DNA from: Microcebus murinus
Taxonomy: Eukaryota > Chordata > Mammalia > Primates > Cheirogaleidae
NCBI RefSeq assembly: GCF_040939455.1
Contig: NC_134118.1
Span: forward strand, 78,206,680-78,270,679
DNA: 64,000 nt
Reading direction: 5' to 3'
Position 1 is the stretch's first letter. Each line of letters starts with the position of its first letter. The notes under the pieces are model-generated. The model did no database searches, was not told the DNA's origin, and was given only the letters and a program-made list of their open reading frames with translations. The position numbers and the translations under genes were made by a program. Below are positions 22,801 to 34,500 of this stretch, in pieces.

Positions 22801-25563
22801 CAGCCAGATCCGCACTGCACCCTGCCTGCCCGTCTCCAGTGGGCGAGTGGACACAGCCAGATCCACACTGCGCCCTGCCTGCCCGTCTGCCGTGGGTGAG
22901 TGGACACAGCCAGATCCGCACTGCGCCCTGCCTGCCCGTCTGCCGTGTGTGAGTGGACACAGCCAGATCCGCACTGCGCCCTGCCTTACCGCCTGTCGTA
23001 GGTGAGTGGTCACAGCCAGATCCGTACTGCGCCCTGCCTGCCCGTCTGCCGTGGGTCAGTGGACATAGCCAGATCCACACAGCACCGTCTCTGCCCATCT
23101 CCCGTGGGTGAGTGGACACAGCCGGATCCGCACTGCGCCCTGCCTGCCTGTCTCCCGTGGGTGAGTGGACACAGCCAGATCGGCACTGCGCCCTGCCTGA
23201 CCGTCTGCCGTGGGTGAGTGGACAAAGCCAGATCCGCACTGCGCCCTGCCTGCCCTTCTGCCGTGGGTGAGTGGACACAGCCAGATCCGCACTGCGCCCT
23301 GCCTGCCCATCTCCCGTCGGTGAGTGGACACAGCCAGATCCGCACTGCGCCCTGCCTGCCCGTCTCCCGTGGGTGAGTGGACACAGCCAGATCCGCACTG
23401 CGCCCTGCATGCCCGGCTCCCGTGGGCGAGTGGACACAGCCAGATCCGCACTGCGCGCTGCCTGCCCGTCTCCCGTGGGTGAGTGGACACAGCCCGATCT
23501 GCACTGCGCCCTGCCTGCCCGTCTCCCATGGGTGAGTGGACACAGCCAGATCCGCACTACGCGCTGCCTGCCCGTCTCCCGTGGGCGAGTGGACACAGCC
23601 AGATCCGCACTGCGCCCTGCCTGCCCGTCTGTCGTGGGCGAGTGGACACAGCCAGATCCGCACTGCGCCCTGCCTGACTGTCTGCCGTCGGTGAATGTAC
23701 ACAGCCAGATCCACAGTGCGCCCTGCCTGTCCGTCTGCCGTGGGCGAGTGGACACAGCCAGATCCGCACTGCGCCTTGCCTGCCCGTCTCACGTGGGTGA
23801 GTGGACACAGCCAGATCCGCACTGCGCCCTACCTGCCCGTCTCCCGTGGGTTAGTGGACACAGCCAGATCCGCACTGCACCCTGCCTGACCGTCCTTCGT
23901 GGGTGAGTGGACACCGCCAGATCCGCACTGCGCCCTGCCTGCCCGTCTCCCGTGGGTGAGTGGACACAGCCAGATCCGCACTGCGCCCTGCCTGCCCGTC
24001 TCCCGTCAGTGAGTGGACACAGCCAGATCCGCACTGCGCCCTGCCTGCCCGTCTCCCGTGGGTGAGTGGACACAGCCAGATCCGCACTGCGCGCTGCCTG
24101 CCCGTCTCCCGTGGGCGAGTGGACACAGCCAGATCCGCACTGCGCCCTGCCTGACCGTCTGCCGTCTGTGAGTGGACACAGCCAGATCCACACTGCGCCC
24201 TGCCTGCCCGTCTGCCGTGGGCGAGTGGACACAGCCAGATCCGCACTGCGCACTGCCTGACCGTCTGCCGTGGGTGAGTCGACACAGCCAGATCAGCACT
24301 GCGCCCTGCCTGACCGCCGGCCGTGGGTGTGTGGACACAGCCAGATCCGCACTGCGCCCTGCCTGACCGTCTGCCATGGGTGAGTGGACACAGCCAGATC
24401 CACACTGCGCCCTGCCTGCCCGTCTGCCGTGGGCGAGTGGACACAGCCAGATCCGCACTGCGCCCTGCCTGACCGTCTGCCGTTGGTGAGTGGACACAGC
24501 CAGAACCGCACTGCGCCCTGCCTGACCGCCTGCCGTGGGTGATTGGACACAGCCAGATCCGCACTGCGCCTTGCCTGCCCGTCTGCCGTGGGCGAGTGGA
24601 CACAGCCAGATCCACACTGCACCCTGCCTGCCCTTCTGCCGTGGGTGAGTGAACACAGCCAGATCCACACTGCGCCCTGCCTGCCCGAATCCCGTCAGTG
24701 AGTGGACACAGCCAGATCCGCACTGCGCCCTACCTGCCCGTCTGCCTTGGGTGAGTGGACACAGCCAGATCCGCACTGCGCCCTGCCTGCCCGTCTGCCG
24801 TGGGTGAGTGGACTCAGCCAAATCCGCACTGCGCCTTGCCTGCCCGTCTCCCGTCAGTGAGTGGACACAGCCAGATCCGCACTGCGCCCTGCCTGCCCGT
24901 CTCCCGTGGGCGAGTGGACACAGCCAGATCCGCACTGCGCCCTGCCTGCCCATCTCCAGTGGGCGAGTGGACACAGCCAGATCCGCACTGCGCCCTGCCT
25001 GCCCGTCTCCAGTGGGCGAGTGGACACAGCCAGATCCACACTGCGCCCTGCCTGCCCATCTGCCGTGGGTGAGTGGACACAGCCAGATCCGCACTGCGCC
25101 CTGCCTGCCCGTCTGCCGTGGGTGAGTGGACACAGCCAGATCCGCACTGCGCCCTGCCTGCCCTTCTGCCGTGGGTGAGTGGACACAGCCAGATCCGCAC
25201 TGCGCCCTGCCTGACCGTCTGCCGTGGGTGAGTGGACACAGCCAGATCCGCACTGCGCCCTGCCTGCCCGTCTCCTGTGGGTGAGTGGACACAGCCAGAT
25301 CCGTACTGCGCCCTGCCTGACCGCCTGCCGTGTGTGAGTGGACACAGCCAGATCCGCACTGCGCGCTGCCTGCCCGTCTCCCGTGGCCGCGTGGAAACAG
25401 CCAGATCCGCACTGCGCGCTGCCTGCCCGTCTGTCGTGGGTGAGTGGACACAGCCAGATCCGCACTGCGCGCTGCCTGCCCGTCTCCAGTGGGCGAGTGG
25501 ACACAGCCAGATCCGCACTGCACGCTGCCTGCCCGTCTGTCGTGGGCGAGTGGACACAGCCAT
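13853..25563. repeat. Higher-order unit A, 11,711 bp, left tandem copy
   Basis: This block is repeated immediately downstream at a constant offset of 11,711 bases. That equals 221 monomers less two bases, and the two missing bases are the 52-bp monomers near 18,697 and 22,489. By eye I found only seven single-base differences from unit B (unit A/unit B positions 14,005/25,716; 14,536/26,247; 15,191/26,902; 16,304/28,015; 20,333/32,044; 23,716/35,427; 24,952/36,663), about 0.06%. The left edge lies where the pair stops matching, at 13,837-13,852. Within the unit, about 16.4-18.3 kb also resembles about 23.8-25.5 kb at an offset of 7,365. Confidence 0.93.
18656..18707. repeat. 52-bp monomer, deletion type 2 (four copies)
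   Basis: The tail reads GCCTGCCCTCTGCCGT, one base shorter than GCCTGCCCGTCTGCCGT. The same deletion recurs near 30,408, 37,605 and 45,925, each time about 60 bases before a GGGCAGGCGG monomer. Other GGGCAGGCGG copies (3,976, 13,250, 42,819, 50,768, 58,239) lack it, so it separates two lineages of that block. Confidence 0.88.
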
Positions 25564-25572
25564 ATCCGCACT
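25564..25572. other. Crossover junction between the 11.7-kb units
   Basis: Left of this interval the sequence follows the end of unit B (as at 37,261-37,274, a CCATATCC monomer). Right of it the sequence follows the start of unit A (as at 13,853 onward, leading to the CTCCCCTGGG monomer). The nine bases are shared by both parents, so the exchange point cannot be placed more finely. It falls inside a monomer and keeps the 53-bp register, as expected for unequal homologous exchange. Confidence 0.8.
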
Positions 25573-28500
25573 GCGCCCTGCCTGCCCGTCTCCCCTGGGC
25601 GAGTGGACACAGCCAGATTCGCACTGCGCCCTGCCTGCCCGTCTGCCGTGGGTGAGTGGATACAGCCAGATCCGCACTGCGCCCTGCTTGCCCGTCTCCC
25701 GTGGGTGAGTGGACAAAGCCAGTTCCGCACTGCGCGCTGCCTGCCCGTCTCCCGTGGGCGAGTGGAAACAGCCAGATCCGCACTGCGCGCTGCCTGCCCG
25801 TCTGTCGTGGGCGAGTGGACACAGCCATATCCGCACTGCGCCCTGCCTGCCCGTCTGCCGTGGGTGAGTGGACACAGCCAGATCCACACTGCGCCCTGCC
25901 TACCCGTCTGCCGTGGGTGAGTGGACACAGCCAGATCCGCACTGCGCCCTGCCTGACCCTCTCCCGTGGGTGAGTGGACACAGCCAGATCCGCACTGCGC
26001 CCTGCCTGCCCGTCACCCGTGGGTGAGTGGACACAGCCAGATCCGCACTGCGCCCTGCCTTCCCGTCTCCCGTGGGTGAGCGGACACAGCCAGATCCGCA
26101 CTGCGCGCTGCCTGCCCGTCTGTCGTGGGCGAGTGGACACAGCCATATCCGCACTACGCCCTGCCTGACTGTCTTCCGTGGGTGAGTGGACACAGCCAGA
26201 TCCGCACTGCGCCTTGCCTGCCCGTCTCACGTGGGTGAGTGGACACCGCCAGATCCGCACTGCGCCCTACCTGCCCGTCTCCCGTGGGTGAGTGGACACC
26301 GCCTGATCCGCACTGCGCCCTGCCTGCCCGTCTCCCGTGGGCGAGTGGACACAGCCAGATCCGCCTTGCGCCCTGCCTGACCGTCTGCCGTGGGTGAGTG
26401 GACACAGCCAGATCGGCACTGCGCCCTGCCTGACCGTCTGCCGTGGGTGAGTGGACACAGCCAGATCCGCACTGCGCCCTGCCTGCCCTTCTGCCGTGGG
26501 TGAGTGGACACAGCCAGATCCGCACTGCGCCCTGCCTGCCCGTCTCCCGTCGGTGAGTGGACACAGCCAAATCCGCACTGCGCCCTGCCTGCCCGTCTCC
26601 CGTGGGTGAGTGGACACAGCCAGATCCGCACTGCGCCCTGCTTGCCCGTCTCCCGTGGGTGAGTGGACACAGCCAGATCCGCACTGCGCCCTGCCTGCCC
26701 GTCTCCCGTGGGCAAGTGGACACAGCCAGATACGCACTGCGCGCTGCCTGCCCGTCTCCCGTGTGCGAGTGGACACAGCCAGATCCGCACTGCCCCCTGC
26801 CTGCCCGTCTCCCGTGGGTGAGTGGACACAGCCAGATCCGCACTGCACCTTGCCTGCCCGTCTCCCGTCAGTGAGTGGACACAGCCAGATCCGCACTGCG
26901 CACTGCCTGTCCGTCTCCCGTGGGTGAGTGGACACAGCCAGATCCGCACTGCGCGCTGCCTGCCCGTCTCCCGTGGGCGAGTGGAAACAGCCAGATCCGC
27001 ACTGCGCGCTGCCTGCCCGTCTGTCGTGGGTGAGTGGACACAGCCAGATCCGCACTGCTCGCTGCCTGCCCGTCTCCCGTGGGCGAGTGGACACAGCCAG
27101 ATCCGCACTGCGCGCTGCCTGCCCGTCTGTCGTGGGCGAGTGGACACAGCCATATCCGCACTACGCCCTTCCTGACCGTCTGCCGTGGGTGAGTGGACAC
27201 AGCCAGATCCACACTGCGCCCTGCCTGCCCGTCTCCCGTCAGTGAGTGCACACAGCCAGATCCGCACAGCGCCCTACGTGCCCGTCTTCCGTCAGTGAGT
27301 GGACACAGCCAGATCCGCACTGCGCCCTACGTGCCCGTCCTCCGTGGGCGAGTGGACACAGCCAGATCCGCACTGCGCCCTGCCTGCCCGTCTCCCGTGG
27401 GTGAGTGGACACAGCCAGATCCGCACTGCATCTTGCCTGCCGGTCTCCCGTCAGTGAGTGGACACAGCCAGATCCGCACTGCGCCCTGCCTGCCTGTCTC
27501 CCGTGGGTGAGTGGACACAGCCAGATCGGCACTGCGCCCTGCCTGACCGTCTGCCGTGGGTGAGTGGACAAAGCCAGATCCGCACTGCGCCCTGCCTGCC
27601 CTTCTGCCGTGGGTGAGTGGACACAGCCAGATCCGCACTGCGCCCTGCCTGCCCGTCTCCCGTCGGTGAGTGGACACAGCCAGATCCGCACTGCGCCCTG
27701 CCTGCCCGTCTCCCGTGGGTGAGTGGACACAGCCAGATCCGCACTGCGCCCTGCATGCCCGTCTCCCGTGGGCGAGTGGACACAGCCAGATCCGCACTGC
27801 GCGCTGCCTGCCCGTCTCCCGTGGGTGAGTGGACACAGCCCGATCAGCACTGCGCCCTGCCTGCCCGTCTCCCATGGGTGAGTGGACACAGCCAGATCCG
27901 CACTGCGCGCTGCCTGCCCGTCTCCCGTGGGCGAGTGGACACAGCCAGATCCGCACTGCGCCCTGCCTGCCCGTCTGTCGTGGGCGAGTGGACACAGCCA
28001 GATCCGCACTGCGCCCTGCCTGACTGTCTGCCGTCGGTGAATGTACACAGCCAGATCCACACTGCGCCCTGCCTGTCCGTCTGCCGTTGGCGAGTGGACA
28101 CAGCCAGATCCGCACTGCGCCTTGCCTGCCCGTCTCACGTGGGTGAGTGGACACAGCCAGATCCGCACTGCGCCCTACCTGCCCGTCTCCCGTGGGTTAG
28201 TGGACACAGCCAGATCCGCACTGCACCCTGCCTGACCGTCCTTCGTGGGTGAGTGGACACCGCCAGATCCGCACTGCGCCCTGCCTGCCCGTCTCCCGTG
28301 GGTGAGTGGACACAGCCAGATCCGCACTGCGCCCTGCCTGCCCGTCTCCCGTCAGTGAGTGGACACAGCCAGATCCGCACTGCGCCCTGCCTGCCCGTCT
28401 CCCGTGGGTGAGTGGACACAGCCAGATCCGCACTGCGCGCTGCCTGTCCGTCTCCCGTGGGCGAGTGGACACAGCCAGATCCGCACTGCGCCCTGCCTGA

Positions 28501-31500
28501 CCGTCTGCCGTCTGTGAGTGGACACAGCCAGATCCACACTGCGCCCTGCCTGCCCGTCTGCCGTGGGCGAGTGGACACAGCCAGATCCGCACTGCGCACT
28601 GCCTGACCGTCTGCCGTGGGTGAGTCGACACAGCCAGATCAGCACTGCGCCCTGCCTGACCGCCGGCCGTGGGTGTGTGGACACAGCCAGATCCGCACTG
28701 CGCCCTGCCTGACCGTCTGCCATGGGTGAGTGGACACAGCCAGATCCACACTGCGCCCTGCCTGCCCGTCTGCCGTGGGCGAGTGGACACAGCCAGATCC
28801 GCACTGCGCCCTGCCTGACCGTCTGCCGTTGGTGAGTGGACACAGCCAGATCCGCACTGCGCCCTGCCTGACCGCCTGCCGTGGGTGATTGGACACAGCC
28901 AGATCCGCACTGCGCCTTGCCTGCCCGTCTGCCGTGGGCGAGTGGACACAGCCAGATCCACACTGCACCCTGCCTGCCCTTCTGCCGTGGGTGAGTGAAC
29001 ACAGCCAGATCCACACTGCGCCCTGCCTGCCCGAATCCCGTCAGTGAGTGGACACAGCCAGATCCGCACTGCGCCCTACCTGCCCGTCTGCCTTGGGTGA
29101 GTGGACACAGCCAGATCCGCACTGCGCCCTGCCTGCCCGTCTGCCGTGGGTGAGTGGACTCAGCCAAATCCGCACTGCGCCTTGCCTGCCCGTCTCCCGT
29201 CAGTGAGTGGACACAGCCAGATCCGCACTGCGCCCTGCCTGCCCGTCTCCCGTGGGCGAGTGGACACAGCCAGATCCGCACTGCGCCCTGCCTGCCCGTC
29301 TCCAGTGGGCGAGTGGACACAGCCAGATCCGCACTGCGCCCTGCCTGCCCGTCTCCAGTGGGCGAGTGGACACAGCCAGATCCACACTGCGCCCTGCCAG
29401 CCCATCTGCCGTGGGTGAGTGGACACAGCCAGATCCGCACTGCGCCCTGCCTGCCCGTCTGCCGTGGGTGAGTGGACACAGCCAGATCCGCACTGCGCCC
29501 TGCCTGCCCTTCTGCCGTGGGTGAGTGGACACAGCCAGATCCGCACTGCGCCCTGCCTGACCGTCTGCCGTGGGTGAGTGGACACAGCCAGATCCGCACT
29601 GCGCCCTTCCTGCCCGTCTCCTGTGGGTGAGTGGACACAGCCAGATCCGTACTGCGCCCTGCCTGACCGCCTGCCGTGTGTGAGTGGACACAGCCAGATC
29701 CGCACTGCGCGCTGCCTGCCCGTCTCCCGTGGCCGCGTGGAAACAGCCAGATCCGCACTGCGCGCTGCCTGCCCGTCTGTCGTGGGTGAGTGGACACAGC
29801 CAGATCCGCACTGCGCGCTGCCTGCCCGTCTCCAGTGGGCGAGTGGACACAGCCAGATCCGCACTGCGCGCTGCCTGCCCGTCTGTCGTGGGCGAGTGGA
29901 CACAGCCATATCCGCACTACGCCCTTCCTGACCGTCTGCCGTGGGTGAGTGGACACAGCCAGATCCACACTGCGCCCTGCCTGCCCGTCTCCCGTCAGTG
30001 AGTGGACACAGCCAGATCCGCACAGCGCCCTACGTGCCCGTCTTCCGTCAGTGAGTGGACACAGCCAGATCCGCACTGCGCCCTACGTGCCCGTCCTCCG
30101 TGGGCGAGTGGACACAGCCAGATCCGCACTGCGCCCTGCCTGCCCGTCTCCCGTGGGTGAGTGGACACAGCCAGATCCGCACTGCACCTTGCCTGCCCGT
30201 CTCCCGTCAGTGAGTGGACACAGCCAGATCCGCACTGTGCCCTGCCTGCCCGTCTCCCGTGGGTGAGTCGACACAGCCAGATCCGCACTGCGCGCTGCCT
30301 GCCCGTCTCCCGTGGGCGAGTGGAAACAGCCAGATCCGCACTGCGCGCTGCCTGCCCGTCTGTCGTGGGCGAGTGGACACAGCCATATCCGCACTGCGCC
30401 CTGCCTGCCCTCTGCCGTGGGTGAGTGGACACAGCCAGATCCACACTGCGCCCTGCCTGCCCGACTGCCGTGGGCAGGCGGACACAGCCAGATCCGCACT
30501 GCGCACTGCCTGACCATCTGCCGTGGGTGAGTTTACACAGCCAGATCCGCACTGCGCCCTGCCTGACCGTCTGCCGTGGGTGAGTGGACACAGCCAGATC
30601 CACACTGCGCCCTGCCTGCCCGTCTGCCGTGGGTGAGTGGACACAGCCAGATCCGCACTGCGCCCTGCCTGACCGTCTGCCGTGGGTGAGTGGACACAGC
30701 CAGATCCGCACTGCACCCTGCCTGACCGTCCTTCGTGGGTGAGTGGACGCCGCCAGATGCGCACTGCGCCCTGCCTGCCCGTCTCCCGTGGGTGAGTGGA
30801 CACAGCCAGATCCGCACTGCGCCCTGCCTGCCCATCTCCCGTGGGTGAGTGGACACAGCCAGATCCGCACTGCGCCCTGCCTGCCCGTCTCCTGTTAGTG
30901 AGTGGACACAGCCAGATCCGCACTGCGCCCTGCCTGACCCTCTCCCGTGGGTGAGTTTACACAGCCAGATCCGCACTGCGCCCTGCCTGCCCGTCTCCCG
31001 TGGATGAGTGGACACAGCCAGATCCGCACTGCGCCCTGCCTGCCCGTCTCCCGTGGGTGAGCGGACACAGCCAGATCCGCACTGCGCCCTGCCTGACCGT
31101 CCTTCGTGGGTGAGTTGACACCGCCAGATCCGCACTGCGCCCTGCCTGCCCGTCTGCCGTGGGCGAGTGGACACAGCCAGATCCGCACTGCGCCCTGCAT
31201 GCCCGTCTATCGTGGGCGAGTGGACACAGCCAGATCCGCACTGCGCCCTGCCTGACCGTCTGCCGTGGGTGAGTGGACACAGCCAGATCCGCACTGCGCC
31301 CTGCCTGACCGCCTGCCGTGGGTGAGTGGACACAGCAAGATCCGCACTGCGCCCTGCCTGCCCGTCTCCCGTGGGCGAGAGGACACAGCCAGATCCGCAC
31401 TGCGCCCTGCCTGAACGTCTCCCGTGGGTGAGTGGACACAGCCAGATCCGCACTGCGCCTTGCCTGCCTGTCTCACGTGGGTGAGTGGACACAGCCAGAT

Positions 31501-34500
31501 CCGCACTGCGCCCTACCTGCCCGTCTCCCGTGGGTGAGTGGACACAGCCAGATCCGCACTGCACCCTGCCTGACCGTCCTTCGTGAGTGAGTGGACACCG
31601 CCAGTTCCGCACTGCGCCCTGCCTGCCCGTCTGCCGTGGGTGAGTGGACACAGCCAGATCCGCACTGCGCCCTGCCTGCCCGTCTCCCGTCAGTGAGTGG
31701 ACACAGCCAGATCCGCACTGCGCCCTGCCTGACCGTCAGCCGTGGGTGAGTTGACACATCCAGATCCACACTGCGCCCTGCCTGACCGCCTGCCGTGGGT
31801 GAGTGGACACAGCCAGATGCGCACTGCGCCCTGCCTGCCCGTCTCCCGTGGGCGAGTGGACACAGCCATATCCGCACTGCGCCCTGCCTGCCCTTCTGCC
31901 GTGGGCGAGTGGACACAGCCAGATCCGCACTGCGCCCTGCCTGACCGTCTGCCGTGAGTGAGTGGACACAGCCAGATCCACACTGCGCCCTGCCTGCCCG
32001 TCTGCCGTGGGTGAGTGGACACAGCCATATCCGCACTGCGCCCCGCCTGACCGTCTGCCGTGTGTGAGTGGACACAGCCAGATCCGCACTGCGCCCTGCC
32101 TTACCGCCTGTCGTGGGTGAGTGGTCACAGCCAGATCCGTACTGCGCCCTGCCTGCTCGTCTGCCGTGGGTCAATGGAAATAGCCAGATCCACACAGCAC
32201 CGTCTCTGCCCATCTCCCGTGGGTGAGTGGACACAGCCGGATCTGCACTGCGCCCTGCCTGCCTGTCTCCCGTGGGTGAGTGGACACAGCCAGATCGGCA
32301 CTGCGCCCTGCCTGACCGTCTGCCGTGGGTGAGTGGACACAGCCAGATCCGCACTGCGCCCTGCCTGACCGTCTGCCGTGGGTGAGTGGACACAGCCAGA
32401 TCCGCACTGCGCCCTGCCTGCCCGTTTCCCGTCAGTGAGTGGACACAGCCAGATCCGCACTGCGCACTGCCTGCCCGTCTCCCGTGGGTGAGTGGACACA
32501 GCCAGATCCGCACTGCGCCACGCCTGCCTGTCTCCCGTGGGCGAGTGGACACAGCCAGATCCGCACTGCGCCCTGCCTGCCCGTCTGTCGTGGGCGAGTG
32601 GACACAGCCAGATCCGCACTGCGCACTGCCTGACCATCTGCCGTGGGTGAGTTTACACAGCCAGATCCGCACTGCGCCCTGCCTGACCGCCTGTCGTGGG
32701 TGAGTGGACACAGCCAGATCCGCACTGCACCCTGCCTGACCGTCTGCCGTGGGTGAGTGGACACAGCCAGATCCACACTGCGCCCTGCCTGCCCGTCTGC
32801 CGTGGGTGAGTGGACACAGCCAGATCCGCACTGCGCCCTGCCTGACCGTCTCCCGTGGGTGAGTGGACACAGCCAGATCCGCACTGCACCCTGCCTGACC
32901 GTCCATCGTGGGTGAGTGGACGCCGCCAGATCCGCACTGCGCCATGCCTGCCCGTCTCCCGTGGGTGAGTGGACACAGCCAGTTCCGCCCTGCGCCCTGC
33001 CTGCCCGTCTCCCGTGGGTGAGTGGACACAGCCAGATCCGCACTGCGCGCTGCCTGCCTGTCTCCCGTGGGCGAGTGGACACAGCCAGATCCGCACTGCG
33101 CCCTGCCTGACCGTCTGCCGTGGGTGAGTGGACACAGCCAGATCCGCACTGCGCCCTGCCTGCCCGTCTCCCGTGGGTGAGTGGACACAGCCAGATCCGC
33201 ACTGCGCCTTGCCTGCCCGTCTCCCGTCAGTGAGTGGACACAGCCAGATCCGCACTGCGCCCTGCCTCCCCGTCTCCCGTGGGCGAGTGGAGACAGCCAG
33301 ATCCGCAATGCGCCCTGCCTGCCCGTCTGCCGTGGGTAAGTGGACACAGCCAGATCCGCACTGCGCCCTGCCTGCCCGTCTGCCGTGGGTGAGTGGACAC
33401 AGCCATATCCGCACTGCGCCCTGCCTGCCCGTCTGCCGTGGGTGAGTGGACACAGCCAGATCCACACTGCGCCCTGCCTACCCGTCTGCCGTGGGTGAGT
33501 GGACACAGCCAGATCCGCACTGCGCCCTGCCTGACCCTCTCCCGTGGGTGAGTGGACACAGCCAGATCCGCACTGCGCCCTGCCTGCCCGTCTCCCGTGG
33601 GTGAGTGGACACAGCCAGATCCGCACTGCGCCCTGCCTGCCCGTCTCCCGTGGGTGAGCGGACACAGCCAGATCCGCACTGCGCGCTGCCTGCCCGTCTG
33701 TCGTGGGCGAGTGGACACAGCCATATCCGCACTACGCCCTGCCTGACTGTCTTCCGTGGGTGAGTGGACACAGCCAGATCCGCACTGCGCCTTGCCTGCC
33801 CGTCTCACGTGGGTGAGTGGACACAGCCAGATCCGCACTGCGCCCTACCTGCCCATCTCCCGTGGGTGAGTGGACACCGCCTGATCCGCACTGCGCCCTG
33901 CCTGCCCGTCTGCCGTGGGCGAGTGGACACAGCCAGATCCGCACTGCGCCCTGCCTGCCCATCTATCGTGGGCGAGTGGACACAGCCAGATCCGCACTGC
34001 GCCCTGCCTGACCGTCTGCCGTGGGTGAGTGGACACAGCCAGATCCGCACTGCGCACTGCCTGCCCTTCTGCCGTGGGTGAGTGAACACAGCCAGATCCA
34101 CACTGCGCCCTGCCTGCCCGAATCCCGTCAGTGAGTGGACACAGCCAGATCCGCACTGCGCCCTACCTGCCCGTCTGCCTTGGGTGAGTGGACACAGCCA
34201 GCCTGCACTGCTCCCTGCCTGCCCGTCTGCCGTGGGTGAGTGGACACAGCCAGATCCGCACTGCGCCTTGCCTGCCCGTCTCCCGTCAGTGAGTGGACAC
34301 AGCCAGATCCGCACTGCGCCCTGCCTGCCCGTCTGCCGTGGGTGAGTGGACTCAGCCAAATCCGCACTGCGCCTTGCCTGCCCGTCTCCCGTCGGTGAGT
34401 GGACACAGCCAGATCCGCACTGCGCCCTGCCTGCCCGTCTCCCGTGGGCGAGTGGACACAGCCAGATCCGCACTGCGCCCTGACTGCCCGTCTCTAGTGG